From assembly GCA_018401995.1 (NCBI GenBank), contig JAGYJR010000004.1, positions 62,001-126,000 on the forward strand: 64,000 nt of DNA, given 5' to 3'. The notes under the pieces were generated by a model. That model did not search any database, was not told where the DNA came from, and saw only the letters and a program-made list of their open reading frames with translations. The position numbers and the translations under genes were made by a program. The stretch comes from Flavobacterium sp. (GTDB lineage: Bacteria > Bacteroidota > Bacteroidia > Flavobacteriales > Flavobacteriaceae). Shown in pieces: positions 17,850-28,966 of the stretch (the first letter of the stretch is position 1; the number at the start of each line of letters is the position of its first letter).

Positions 17850-19371
17850 TTAGCGTACGCCGTGCATTAGTTTTTTGATGATTGGATTTAATCCGGCAAT
17901 CAACAACCCCATTCCAATTGGAACAATTGTAAAAATCATGAAAAAAGTGCTCAATGAATATTCATTAGATATTTTCAATCATTCCTCCCATAGAACCAGC
18001 TAACTTATTACCCATAGCTATAAACAAGTAATAAATTCCAAACATAAATCCTATCCATTTGGCTGGAACCAACTTACTCACATAAGACAATCCAACTGGT
18101 GATAAACAAAGTTCTCCAAGGTATGGAATAAATAGGCTAATATCAACCAAACCATACTAACAGAACAAAATCTTCTCCGACAATTCAGGTGCTCCAAAAG
18201 CTAAAAACCCAAAACCAACTCCCAATAAAATCAATCCCATACCAAATTTAACTTAGCCAATGGAAGTTATATTTACTTTCCACCATTTGGAAAACATTGG
18301 TGCTAAAATAATTATAAATAATGAATTCAAGATTCCAAACCAAGTTGCAGGAACTTCAGTTTCTGTTGCTGTAAACTCTCTATAAACTTTCAAATTACAA
18401 TTCCCCAAATGATTAAGAAACTCAAAGAAAGAATTATATTTCCTAAAGAAAATTTTGCAAAGTTTTTGAAAACAATTTACCCAAGACATATGTTATAATT
18501 GCTAGAGGCAGAATTGTTAAAATAGCATCTATAATTTTAAACGAAAAACCAGCATTACCTTCTAAAATTCGTTGTGTATATTTTCAGCAAAAATAGTCAT
18601 GGAACCCACTCAGCTTGCTCAAAGCAGCCCAAAAGAATACAGTAAAAACCGAAAAGATAAAAACTACAATCATTCTATCTCTAATCACATTAGATGGTGT
18701 GTTATCAACAACATCTGTTTTAACAAGTTTCTTATCTGTGGAGAAATTTACTTGACCAAAAATATTTTGTGTGAAATAGAACTGTAGCATTCCAAAAAAC
18801 ATAAAAATCCAGCCAGCCCAAAACCTAAACTCCATGAGACTTTTCACCTAATGTAACCACAAAGCATAATTCCTAGGAAAGCTCCGGCATTAACACCCAT
18901 ATAAAAAATAGAATACGCTCCATCTTTTTTCTCCGGATGATCTTTATACAAATGACTAATCATGGAAGTCATATTAGGTTTAAAAAGACCATTCCCAACA
19001 ATTAAACAACCCAATCCAATATATAAAAATAGTTCTGTTTCAAAAGCCATTGAAGCGTGTCCTAGTGTCATTATAAATGCCCCAATAATTACAGCCCAAC
19101 GATAACCTAGCAACTTATCAGCCAACAAACCTCCTAAAACAGGCGTTAAATAAACTCCCATAGTGTAAGTTCCGTACAATCCCATTGCTCTTTCTGTTGT
19201 CCATTCCCAACCGCCTTTATCAAAAGTTGAGATTAAGAAAATAACCAAAATAGCTCTCATTCCATAATAGGAAAAACGTTCCCACATTTCGGTAAAAAAA
19301 AGAACAAAAAGTCCAGCTGGATGACCAAGAACTTGATCTTTGAAAAATTCGTTTGAAGATGATGAATTCAT
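17850..19371 (-). pseudogene. POT-family peptide:H+ symporter, copy A, several frameshifts
   Basis: A full-length footprint (about 507 codons) of a proton-dependent oligopeptide transporter. The intact N-terminal stretch (19371-18844) reads 'GLFVLFFTEMWERFSYYGMR', 'GGLLADKLLGYRWAVI' and 'FYMGVNAGAF', the POT hallmarks. The frame then shifts near 18845, again between 18584 and 18489, is interrupted by stops between 18253 and 18150, and shifts again before the end. The C-terminus 'NPIIKKLMHGVR' and stop (17850-17852) are recognisable. Broken parts still translate to good POT sequence, so the damage is mostly single-base insertions and deletions. Either the gene decayed recently or the consensus sequence is poor here. 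Confidence 0.8.
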
Positions 19372-19379
19372 ATTGTAAT

Positions 19380-20916
19380 TTATTTATTTAATTCTTTGTC
19401 TACTCCGTGCATTAATTTTTTGATAATTGGCGATATAATTAATAAAAATACCCCAATTCCAACTCCCGTATAAAACAAGTAACTGAATAGTTTTAAATAA
19501 GCTGGTTTTGCTACATCTAAAGCTAATGTTTCTCCTACATTCGTATCAATCGCTGCAATATTTGCTAAAACTCCAGCTATAAATTCCGAACTTGCGGTAG
19601 CTAAGAACCAAACACCCATCATAAAACCAACAATCTTAGCCGGTGATAACTTGGTAACAGCTGAAAGTCCAACTGGTGATAAACAAAGTTCTCCCATAGT
19701 GTGTAAAAGATAGGTCAATACTAACCAAATTGCCGTTACTTTTCCTGCTTCAGAAACTGAAATTCCGAAGACTAAAACACCAAATCCTAATCCAACAAAA
19801 ATTAAGGCTAAAGCAAACTTAACCGCAGTATTCGGATTGTACTTCCCTAATTTCACCCAAATCCAAGCGAAAACTGGTGCTAAGAAAATAATGAATAAAG
19901 CATTCAAACTTAAAAACTGGTTCGGTTTCCAATCTACACCAAGAAATCTTGTGTCTAATGCTCTATCAGCAAAAAGGTTCATTGAGGTATAAGCTTGTTC
20001 AAATAAAGCCCAAAAAACTATAGTGAAAACAATTAAAATTGTCAATGCCAATAAACGTTCACGAGCAACTTTATCTAATTTGGTAATAGCGTAATATAAA
20101 ATGTAGATAAATGATATTAGCCCTGAAACAATCAAAGCATTCTGAACAATAGAATGACTTTGTACCATTTGCCAAATAATCAAAGTAGACAATGTTCCTA
20201 AGATGTAAATCCAATATTCTGTTTTTAAACCAAAAGTTACTTTATTTAACGCCTCTGGATAATTGGTTTCACCTTTCCTTTGAAATATCTTTCCATAAAT
20301 AAAAGTCAATAAACCAAAGAACATTCCAACTCCAGCAGCTCCAAATCCGTAGCTCCATCCATATTCATCTCCCTAACCAAGCACAAATGATGGTAGCTAA
20401 AATGAACCTAAATTGATTCCCATGTAGAAAATAGTGAATCCAGAATCTTCTCATCAATTTGCTCGTATAATTCAATTAACTAAGGGAAGAAATGTTTGCT
20501 TTCAGCCAACACCCATAACAATGAAAGCCAACGACAAATAAAATACTTGTAAAGCAAAATTATCTCGAACGATTTCACCTGTTACAGATTTAGTTGCAGC
20601 GTTTCCTTCAAAGCCATTCCAATATGACCTAAAACCAATAAAAATTGCACCAAAAACAATGGCTTTTCTGAACTTGCAAATATTTATCAGCTAAGTAACC
20701 ACCAATTACTGGAGTTGCATAAACTAGAGCAGCATAACTTCCTACCAATAAATTACCTTCGGTATCTAAAAACAAATGGTATTTTACCAAATAATAAATC
20801 AATAACGCTTTCATTCCGTAGAATGAAAAACGTTCCCACATTTCAGTTAAGAAAAGGATGAATAACCCTGTTGGATGTCCGAATAATTCTTTTTGATCTG
20901 TTGTAGTTGTACTCAT
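19380..20916 (-). pseudogene. POT-family peptide:H+ symporter, copy B, frameshifted
   Basis: A tandem paralogue of copy A, 8 nt upstream of it. Residues 1-80 are intact from 20916 ('LFGHPTGLFILFLTEMWERF', 'GGYLADKYLQV'). From about 20680 to 20325 the frame changes several times. Reading across the shifts recovers RKAIVFGAILLVLGHIG..., a 'KANISS' motif, 'FTIFYMGINLGSF' and a final 'FGAAGVGMFFG'. From 20324 to 19380 there is one intact 314-residue C-terminal part ending 'ISPIIKKLMHGVDKELNK'. The length matches an intact ~510-residue transporter. One base separates it from the DPP-IV gene, so peptide uptake was probably coupled to dipeptide release. Confidence 0.8.
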
Positions 20917-20917
20917 A

Positions 20918-23089
20918 TTATAATTTTTCTTTAATGAAATTGGTCATTTTGGTATACAATTGCAAACGAGTTTTTCCGCCGTAAATACCGTGGTTTTTGT
21001 CAGGATAAATAGCCCAATCAAATTGTTTGTTAGCTTGAACTAATGCTTCAATCATGACCATTGCGTTTTGTACGTGCACGTTGTCGTCAGAAGTTCCGTG
21101 GATTAATAAATAATTTCCTTTCAATTTACTCACGTGATTGATTGGTGAATTTTCATCGTAACCCGAAGCATTTTCTTGTGGTGTTTGCATGTAACGTTCG
21201 GTGTAAATGGTATCGTAATATCTCCAACTTGTAACTGGCGCAACCGCAATAGCAGCTTTGAACACATCGTTTCCTTTTAAAATACAGTTGCTACTCATAA
21301 ATCCGCCGTAGCTCCAACCGAAAATTCCAATTCTTGATTTATACACGTACGAATAATTTCCGATTAATTTTGCAGCATCGATTTGGTCTTCTACTTCAAA
21401 TTTTCCTAATTCTTTGTATGTACATTTTTTGAATTCGGCACCTTTGAAACCTGTTCCTCTTCCGTCAACGCAAGCTACAATGTAACCTTGTTGCGCCAAC
21501 ATCATAAACCAATAATCATTTATTCCGTTCCATTGATTCGCTACTTGTTGCGAACCTGGACCTGAATATTGGAACATAAAAACAGGATATTTTTTGTTAG
21601 GATCAAAATCTTTTGGTTTAATAAACCATGCATTTAATGTATGGCCTTTTTCTGTAGTAATAGTAGTAAATTCCTTTGGAACGATATCGTATTTGGCTAA
21701 TTTTTGTTCCAAAGCCTCGTTAGAAACAATAGTTTTAATCACATTTCCGGATTTTGAATCATTTAATGTGAACGTTGGCGCTTTGGTAGCACTCGAAAAA
21801 GAATTGATGAAATATTGGAAATTTGGACTAAAAGTAGCGCGATTTGTTCCAATTGCTGTTGTTAAACGCTTTTTATTTTTTCCGCTAATATTGATTGCGT
21901 AAACATCTCTATTAATAGAACCATTTTCAACCGATTGGTAATACACCATTCCTGATTTTTCATCGAAACCGTAGTAAGCGGTTACTTCCCAATTTCCGGT
22001 TGTGATTTGTTTTTTCAGTTTACCAGTTTTGTCATAGTGGTAAATATGATTGAAACCACTTTTTTCTGAAGTCCAAATAAAACTGTTATCTTTCAAGAAC
22101 GTTAAATTATCTGTTACATCAACATACGCTTTATCTTTTTCGTTCAAAACTACTTTGGAAGTTGCGGTATTTCCATCGATAAACAATAAGTCCAAATTGT
22201 TTTGGTGACGGTTTAAAACTTGAGCCGAAAGTACATTAGCATCGTTTGTCCATTGGATTCTAGCAATGTAAAAATCGTTATAATTCGATAAATTTACGGT
22301 TTGCGTTTTGTTAGAAGTTACATCAAATAAATGCAAAGAAACTACTGCATTTTTCTCGCCCGCTTTTGGATATTTGAACACTTCTTGCGCTGGATACAAT
22401 CCTCTGTTGTACAAATCCATTGAGAATTCTGGCACTTGCGATTCGTCGAATTTGATGTACGCTAATTTTGTTCCAGCTGCATTCCAATCAAACGCTCTTA
22501 CAAAACCAAATTCTTCTTCGTAAACCCAATCCGTAATACCGTTAATGATGCTGTTTTTCTTGCCATCAGTTGTGATTTGTTGGGTTTTCTTTGAAGCAAT
22601 TTCGTAAACGTATAAATTGTTTTGGTAAGCAAATGCAATTTTGGTTCCGTCGGGCGAAAATGTTGGCTCTTGAATCTTATAATCTGCAATTTTTGTTAGC
22701 GATTTAGAAGCAATATCATACAAAAAGTAATCAGAAACTGCCGAATATCTGAAAATTTGTTCTGAATTATTGGCAATTAAAATTTGGTTTTCCTTTTTAT
22801 TGAACGTGTAACTATCGATACCTTGCAATTGTGAAAAATCTTTGGAAGAAAGTAAGGTGTTTACTTTTTCTAAAGTGGCGAAGTCATACAAATCGATTTG
22901 CGAACTTCTGCTGGCTCTATCGAAGTTTAACACCGTATATTGGTTGGTGTTTTTCATGGCGTTTAGTTCGTCCATTCCTCTGGTTCTGAAGGCGCCACCC
23001 CAAATTTCATCTAAGGTAATTTTTTCTTGAGCTACTATTGAAAACGATGACAATAGCAGTAAAACAACTAATTTTTTTATATTCTTCAT
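20918..23089 (-). CDS. Dipeptidyl peptidase IV (S9B family)
   Basis: A 723-residue secreted peptidase with a signal peptide ('MKNIKKLVVLLLLSSFSIVAQ'), a DPPIV_N beta-propeller (to about residue 470) and an S9 alpha/beta-hydrolase domain. The nucleophile is in 'GIFGWSYGGFMSSN', the Asp in 'IHGTSDDNVHVQN' and the His in 'YPDKNHGIYGG'. The double Glu substrate-binding motif is visible in 'DWVYEEEFGF'. It removes X-Pro or X-Ala dipeptides from peptides. It is the first gene of the unit with the two peptide transporters and the thioredoxin-like gene, a sensible peptide-use operon. Confidence 0.95.
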   Translation of the reverse strand: MKNIKKLVVLLLLSSFSIVAQEKITLDEIWGGAFRTRGMDELNAMKNTNQYTVLNFDRASRSSQIDLYDFATLEKVNTLLSSKDFSQLQGIDSYTFNKKENQILIANNSEQIFRYSAVSDYFLYDIASKSLTKIADYKIQEPTFSPDGTKIAFAYQNNLYVYEIASKKTQQITTDGKKNSIINGITDWVYEEEFGFVRAFDWNAAGTKLAYIKFDESQVPEFSMDLYNRGLYPAQEVFKYPKAGEKNAVVSLHLFDVTSNKTQTVNLSNYNDFYIARIQWTNDANVLSAQVLNRHQNNLDLLFIDGNTATSKVVLNEKDKAYVDVTDNLTFLKDNSFIWTSEKSGFNHIYHYDKTGKLKKQITTGNWEVTAYYGFDEKSGMVYYQSVENGSINRDVYAINISGKNKKRLTTAIGTNRATFSPNFQYFINSFSSATKAPTFTLNDSKSGNVIKTIVSNEALEQKLAKYDIVPKEFTTITTEKGHTLNAWFIKPKDFDPNKKYPVFMFQYSGPGSQQVANQWNGINDYWFMMLAQQGYIVACVDGRGTGFKGAEFKKCTYKELGKFEVEDQIDAAKLIGNYSYVYKSRIGIFGWSYGGFMSSNCILKGNDVFKAAIAVAPVTSWRYYDTIYTERYMQTPQENASGYDENSPINHVSKLKGNYLLIHGTSDDNVHVQNAMVMIEALVQANKQFDWAIYPDKNHGIYGGKTRLQLYTKMTNFIKEKL

Positions 23090-23210
23090 TTTTATTGGTG
23101 TAAAAAACCCTCAATTTTAGTAAAAATATATGAATTAACCATATTTTTATTCTAATTTAACAAACGAAAAAGATTTTTTAATATCTTTAAATACGATTTA
23201 AAACAAGGCA

Positions 23211-26200
23211 ATGTTTTGTAATTACTTTCTAATCAAATATTTCGAACAATCACTTAGACATTCAATCTGTCAGGTGAATTTCTCCTTGTTTTCTGTTTTT
23301 GAAAATTCAATTGCTACTAGTTGCGTAATACTATACAGCTTAGCTATTGGAGTCATAATTTTGCTTTTGTACATAAATAAGAAAAAAACATTACCTAAAA
23401 ACTACAGTCTAATAGATGAATTAAAGGAAAGTTTTTCTAAAAACGAATATTCCTATTACTTTTTGTATCTAAGTTTAATCTTTCCCGTTGCTGAACTTTT
23501 TTATCAAATCTTTAATTACCATAATCTCGAAAAGTTAATTTATGCATATTTATTGGGCTTGGCTTGTATGATAGGCTATTTGCTTACATCGTATACGAGT
23601 TTAAAAAAGAATGCAATGTCGCTTTTTTCTATTTGTTTCTTTGGTTATTTTGCTCACATAACTATATCAACAGCTTATCAAGCTATTAATTTTACGCTAT
23701 TCTCAGAGTATTTGTTACTTCTTTTCTTTTCGTTTGTTATTTTTAAACGTTTTAAAAATCATTTGATTTTTATTTCACTCACTTTTGTATATCTATTTGC
23801 CTTACTATTACTGAATACAACTGAAAAAAGCACAATAATTGCTTTAATTAATGCCAATTTTATTTTACTAATTATACATTTTGCCAGACGATTAAATGCA
23901 ATTCAAAACAATAGAAAATTCATATTCACTAATGAAATTATCAATAATACTAATAGCATAATTATTGCAACAGATAAATTTGGAAATGTATTATTTTGTA
24001 ATGAAACCATTATTAAGATTTTAGGGTTTAACAATACAGAAGTATTAGGTGACGGGTTTTGGAAATTGACAGAAGATAAAGATTTTGATGCCGTAGATTA
24101 TAATTTAAAATTTATTCCAAATCAATTATACATTAGAAAACTAAAATGTAAAAATGGCGACTACAAACACATTCAATGGACAGATGTAAAACATAATGAA
24201 AATTTATTTGTTTCTACTGGACAAGATGTAACTGGCAAAGTAGAGTTGGAAAAAAAATATTATGATTTAATACAAAGTGCCAAAGATATCATTTATGAAA
24301 GCGATCAATGGGGTAATATTACTTATGTTAATAAATTTTCAACCGAACTATTAGGCTACGATTTTGAGGAAATTATTGGTAAACATTTTAGTTATTTTAT
24401 TGTTGACGATTACAAAGAGAAAGTTATTAATTTCTACAGCCCTGAAAACTTAGATTATAATGACTTTGACATCTTAGAATTTCCAATACGTAAAAAAACC
24501 AACGAAATTATCTGGGTTTCCCAAAAAGTGGCAGTTAAAAGAAATGAAGCTTTTGAAATCATTGGTTATTCTTCTATCATTCGCGATATTACCATAACGA
24601 AAAACTTGGAGATTGAAGAGAAAGAGCGAATAAATCGAATTTCAAAATTAAACGAAATATCCAATCGTTTATCAACTTTAAACTTTCTCACTTTTAAAGA
24701 CCTAAAAACCTTGATTGAACATATCTCTGTTGAAGCTTCTATAGGACTTGGAATTGACAGAGTGAGTTTATGGGATTATTTTGAAGACTATATTGTATTG
24801 AATAACATCTACGTTAAAAGTGAAAACAAGCACTATAACGATTTAACACTTTATAAAAAAGACTTCCCAAAATATTTTAAAGCTATAGTAGAAAACCCAA
24901 TTTTAGTTGCTTCAAACGCTCTTACTAATGTTTACACAGAGGAATTTGTAGAGGTTTATTTCAAAAATTACAACATAAAATCACTTTTAGATATTCCCAT
25001 TTATATATCAGGAAAGTTAGTTGCCATTAGCTGTTTTGAAGCTACAAATGAAATTAAAAACTGGACAAATGAGGACATAAATTTTGCTAAAACGGTTTCC
25101 GATATTATTGCGCTAGCCATTGAAACTTTAAAGCGTAAAGAAGCAGAAAATGAAATTTTATACAAAAACAAAATTCTTACCACTTTAGCAGAAGTAACAT
25201 CAAATTTAATTAGAAAACAAAAAATTGAAGATTTATTTGATGAATCTTTGGTAGTGATTGCCAAAACAATTGAAGCTAATCGATTTTATTATTTCGAAAA
25301 CAACTCAGAAACTAATTTACTAGGACAAAGATTTGAGTGGGTTTCTGACAATGAACTTGCTGAAATAGACAATCCAAAACTTCAAAACATTCCACACGAA
25401 TTATTTCCAGAGTTCATTAATATAATTAAAGATGATACTCCATACAACGCTATTGTCAACACAATTCCCGAATCTGTTTTCAAGGAAATATTAATAGAAC
25501 AAAGTATATTATCTGTATTAATTATTCCTCTTTTTTATAAAGATATTTTCCTGGGTTTTATAGGTTTTGACGATTGTGAGAAAGAACGCATCTGGAAAGA
25601 AGAAGAAATTAACATTCTAAGAACACTTGCTAATAATATTGCCACAACAATTATCCGTATAAAAAACGAAAATGCTATTCAGGAAAGTGAAGAAAAATTT
25701 AAGCTTTTAGCCAACAATATCCCAGCCGCTGTTTATTTGGTTAAATATGACGAAGCAAGATCTAAAGTTTATTTAAATAATGAAATTGAAACATTAACAG
25801 GCTATTCAAAAGAAGATTTCTTTACCAATCGTATTAAATTATCTGACTTATACCATCCTAAAGACAAACAAAAAGCACTTACAATTATAGAAAAAGCGGT
25901 AAAAAACAAAAAATCGTTTGTAATCACTTGTCGCCTTATCAAAAAAGATGGTTCTGAAGTTTGGATTGAAGAATATGGCGAGGCTATCGTAATGAACAAC
26001 AAAGTTGAATATCTAGAAGGCGTTTTACTTGATATTACCGAAAGAAAAAGTGCTCAAGAAGCCATATTAGCCAAAGAAATTGCAGAAAACTCAAACAAAG
26101 CAAAATCAGAATTCTTGGCTAATATGAGTCACGAAATTAGAACACCATTAAATGGAATCATTGGATTTAGTAAATTGCTTTTAAACACAGGAATTAATGA

Positions 26201-27608
26201 AACCCAAAAACAATACTTACAAACGGTTAATCAATCTGCGGAAAGCTTATTAGATGTTGTTAATGATATTCTAGATATTTCAAAAATAGAAGCCGGAAAA
26301 TTAAGTATTGAAAACTCAAAATCCAGCTTAATAGACATTGTTTACGACTCTGTAGACATGATGAAATTTAATGCACATCAAAAAAACTTAGAACTCATTG
26401 TAAATATTGACAATGATGTAGATTGCGCCATTTGGACAGATCAAATCCGACTCAAACAAGTTCTGCAAAACTTATTAAGTAATGCAATCAAATTTACCCC
26501 AAAAGGTCAAATTGAGATTAAAGTAGAAACTATTGAAAAAACATCAAATTTTAGTAAAATAAAATTTGCAGTTATTGATACTGGAATTGGAATTAAAGAA
26601 GAAAACAAAATAAAAATACTTGAACCTTTCTCGCAAGAAGACACTTCTACTACAAGAAAATTTGGCGGAACAGGTTTAGGATTATCTATTACCAATAGTT
26701 TGTTAAAACTAATGAAAAGCGAACTCAACATTGAGAGTGTCATTAATAAAGGAAGTTCATTTAGTTTCATCATAGAAACCAAAACAGAGAATTGTGAACG
26801 TCATAAAATACTTGAAAACAATTCAATAACTGAAGCTCTTCTTGTGGAAGATAATGACGCAGCAGCAGCAGCTATTGCAAAAATGTTTGAGAATTTTGGA
26901 ATACAAGTATTTCGAACAACTAAAGAGAAAATCTTTGAGGACTTAAAAGAAAAAACCTCCATTAAATTAGTCTTACTTGATTTAGAATATATTTCAGAAA
27001 ATAAATGTGTTGAAATTTTAAAAAAATTAAATCAAAATCATAACATAGCTTGTTTAATCATGCAAAATGCAACAAGCTCATTCACTTTTAATGAAAATTT
27101 AAAAAACAAAAACTGTTTTTCGGTTATAAAACCCATAAAAATTAATGTCATTCAAAACATTTTAAACAAAGTAAACAATCCAACTATACCTATAAATCTA
27201 AATGAATCAAAAAAACCAACTAAAAACAAAAGCCGTGCTTCCTTATTAATAGTTGAAGACAACAAAATTAATATGTTGCTTACCAAAACATTAGTACAAA
27301 AATCATTTCCAAATCTTACCATATCTGAAGCCACAAATGGTTTAGAAGCCGTTGAATTATTCAATACAAACACATTCGACATTGTACTTATGGACATTCA
27401 AATGCCTGTCATGAATGGTTACGAAGCATCATTACGAATTAAAAAACTTCATCCTGAAATTATTATAATTGCTTTAACCGCCGGAATCATAGCTGGGGAA
27501 AGAGAGAAATGTATGGATATTGGCATGAACGATTTTATCATAAAACCAATTGATAAAACCATTTTCGAAAACACATTAATTAAATGGTTAAATAGGAATG
27601 AAAATTAA
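23211..27608 (+). CDS. Hybrid sensor histidine kinase/response regulator
   Basis: A 1465-residue membrane sensor. A polytopic N-terminal region (about residues 35-235, roughly seven hydrophobic segments) is followed by PAS (about 245-345), PAS (about 360-475), two GAF-type domains (about 495-640 and 655-815), PAS (about 825-950), HisKA, HATPase_c and two receiver domains. The phospho-acceptor is H974 in '[20 protein letters not shown]'. The ATPase has 'DTGIGI' and 'GGTGLGLSI'. Receiver 1 is divergent but keeps an Asp near residue 1257 ('LVLLDLEY'); receiver 2 is canonical with D1395 ('[15 protein letters not shown]'). No response-regulator gene is adjacent, so the output is unknown. The start is the first ATG, 122 nt from the divergent DPP-IV gene. 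Confidence 0.93.
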   Translation: MFCNYFLIKYFEQSLRHSICQVNFSLFSVFENSIATSCVILYSLAIGVIILLLYINKKKTLPKNYSLIDELKESFSKNEYSYYFLYLSLIFPVAELFYQIFNYHNLEKLIYAYLLGLACMIGYLLTSYTSLKKNAMSLFSICFFGYFAHITISTAYQAINFTLFSEYLLLLFFSFVIFKRFKNHLIFISLTFVYLFALLLLNTTEKSTIIALINANFILLIIHFARRLNAIQNNRKFIFTNEIINNTNSIIIATDKFGNVLFCNETIIKILGFNNTEVLGDGFWKLTEDKDFDAVDYNLKFIPNQLYIRKLKCKNGDYKHIQWTDVKHNENLFVSTGQDVTGKVELEKKYYDLIQSAKDIIYESDQWGNITYVNKFSTELLGYDFEEIIGKHFSYFIVDDYKEKVINFYSPENLDYNDFDILEFPIRKKTNEIIWVSQKVAVKRNEAFEIIGYSSIIRDITITKNLEIEEKERINRISKLNEISNRLSTLNFLTFKDLKTLIEHISVEASIGLGIDRVSLWDYFEDYIVLNNIYVKSENKHYNDLTLYKKDFPKYFKAIVENPILVASNALTNVYTEEFVEVYFKNYNIKSLLDIPIYISGKLVAISCFEATNEIKNWTNEDINFAKTVSDIIALAIETLKRKEAENEILYKNKILTTLAEVTSNLIRKQKIEDLFDESLVVIAKTIEANRFYYFENNSETNLLGQRFEWVSDNELAEIDNPKLQNIPHELFPEFINIIKDDTPYNAIVNTIPESVFKEILIEQSILSVLIIPLFYKDIFLGFIGFDDCEKERIWKEEEINILRTLANNIATTIIRIKNENAIQESEEKFKLLANNIPAAVYLVKYDEARSKVYLNNEIETLTGYSKEDFFTNRIKLSDLYHPKDKQKALTIIEKAVKNKKSFVITCRLIKKDGSEVWIEEYGEAIVMNNKVEYLEGVLLDITERKSAQEAILAKEIAENSNKAKSEFLANMSHEIRTPLNGIIGFSKLLLNTGINETQKQYLQTVNQSAESLLDVVNDILDISKIEAGKLSIENSKSSLIDIVYDSVDMMKFNAHQKNLELIVNIDNDVDCAIWTDQIRLKQVLQNLLSNAIKFTPKGQIEIKVETIEKTSNFSKIKFAVIDTGIGIKEENKIKILEPFSQEDTSTTRKFGGTGLGLSITNSLLKLMKSELNIESVINKGSSFSFIIETKTENCERHKILENNSITEALLVEDNDAAAAAIAKMFENFGIQVFRTTKEKIFEDLKEKTSIKLVLLDLEYISENKCVEILKKLNQNHNIACLIMQNATSSFTFNENLKNKNCFSVIKPIKINVIQNILNKVNNPTIPINLNESKKPTKNKSRASLLIVEDNKINMLLTKTLVQKSFPNLTISEATNGLEAVELFNTNTFDIVLMDIQMPVMNGYEASLRIKKLHPEIIIIALTAGIIAGEREKCMDIGMNDFIIKPIDKTIFENTLIKWLNRNEN

Positions 27609-27617
27609 TTCAATTAG

Positions 27618-27625
27618 TATCTTTG
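27618..27625 (+). promoter_or_regulatory. Possible -7 element for the HMG-CoA reductase gene
   Basis: TATCTTTG, 24 nt before the ATG, fits TAnnTTTG. No TTG lies at the expected distance upstream. It would give the HMGR-GYDIA kinase pair its own promoter just after the kinase gene. Confidence 0.4.
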
Positions 27626-27649
27626 TACTTCTAAAGTTGCTAAAAGAAT

Positions 27650-28966
27650 ATGACACAAATAAATAAAGGCTTTTCAAAATTATCGAAAGAAGAAAAAATC
27701 GATTGGATTGTTTCTCAATATTTTACTAATCCACATGAAGCAAAAAAAACCGTTACTCAATATTGGAATTCCGATGAAAATATTCAAAAATTACATGATG
27801 AATTCATCGAAAATACCATTTCCAATTTCTATTTACCATTAGGCGTTGCTCCTAATTTCATCATCAACGGAAAAAACTACACCATACCAATGGCAGTTGA
27901 AGAAAGTTCGGTTGTAGCAGCAGCAGCAAAAGCAGCTAAATTTTGGAGCGAGCGCGGCGGTTTCAAAGCAACGGTTTTGAATACAGAAAAAATTGGTCAA
28001 GTCCATTTTCTGTTTTCAGGAAATTTCGAAAAATTAAATACTTTCTTCCAAAGCATTAAAACACAATTCTTCGCTGATACAGAAAATTTCACCAAAAACA
28101 TGCAAAAACGCGGCGGCGGAATTCTCGATATCGCTTTGATAGATAAAACCAATGAGTTACCAAATTACTTCCAATTACACGCTACTTTCAACACCAAAGA
28201 TAGCATGGGAGCCAATTTCATCAATACGTGTTTGGAACAATTTGCCAAAACGTTAGAAAATCAAGCCCAACATTATGAAGCTTTTTCGGAAGACGAGAAA
28301 AAAATACAAATCATCATGAGTATTTTGAGTAACTATGTTCCTAATTGCTTGGTTAGAGCCGAAGTTTCTTGTCCAATCGAACATCTAAGCGACGATGTCA
28401 ATATCGACAGTAAAGAATTCGCAGAAAAATTTGTAACCGCTATCAAAATTGCCGAAATAGAGCCGTATCGCGCAGTAACACACAACAAAGGCATTATGAA
28501 CGGAATCGATGCTGTAGTACTAGCAACTGGAAATGATTTCAGAGCCATAGAAGCCGGAGCACATGCTTACGCCAGTCGAAATGGAAAATACAGTAGTTTA
28601 TCACATGCCAAAATAGAAAACGGAATTTTCACTTTCTGGATTGATATTCCACTAGCACTAGGAACCATTGGCGGATTAACTAATTTACATCCATTAGTGA
28701 AATTTTCAATGGAAATGTTAGGCAAACCAAATGCGGAAGAATTGATGAAAATAGTAGCTGTAACAGGTTTAGCACAAAATTTTGCAGCCGTTCGTTCATT
28801 AACCACTACTGGAATTCAAAAAGGTCATATGAAAATGCATTTAATGAATATTTTGAACCAACATCATGCTACCAAACAAGAAAAACAACAAGTCTTGGAT
28901 TATTTCAGCAACACCACTATTTCGCACAGTTTAGTTGTAGATTATTTGGAGAAAATTAGAAGTTAA
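27650..28966 (+). CDS. mvaA: Hydroxymethylglutaryl-CoA reductase, class II (degradative-type fold)
   Basis: A 438-residue HMG-CoA reductase. Visible family motifs are 'MAVEESSVVAAAAKAAKFWS' (substrate-binding Glu), 'TKDSMGANFINTCLEQF', 'HNKGIMNGIDAVVLATGNDF' (catalytic Lys), 'LGTIGGLTNLHP', and the C-terminal flap His in 'TGIQKGHMKMHL'. Class II enzymes are often called degradative, but in Bacteroidota with mevalonate kinase and MvaD genes (both present at 52-54 kb) the likely role is mevalonate synthesis. It overlaps the GYDIA kinase gene by one base (TAATG). Confidence 0.94.
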   Translation: MTQINKGFSKLSKEEKIDWIVSQYFTNPHEAKKTVTQYWNSDENIQKLHDEFIENTISNFYLPLGVAPNFIINGKNYTIPMAVEESSVVAAAAKAAKFWSERGGFKATVLNTEKIGQVHFLFSGNFEKLNTFFQSIKTQFFADTENFTKNMQKRGGGILDIALIDKTNELPNYFQLHATFNTKDSMGANFINTCLEQFAKTLENQAQHYEAFSEDEKKIQIIMSILSNYVPNCLVRAEVSCPIEHLSDDVNIDSKEFAEKFVTAIKIAEIEPYRAVTHNKGIMNGIDAVVLATGNDFRAIEAGAHAYASRNGKYSSLSHAKIENGIFTFWIDIPLALGTIGGLTNLHPLVKFSMEMLGKPNAEELMKIVAVTGLAQNFAAVRSLTTTGIQKGHMKMHLMNILNQHHATKQEKQQVLDYFSNTTISHSLVVDYLEKIRS

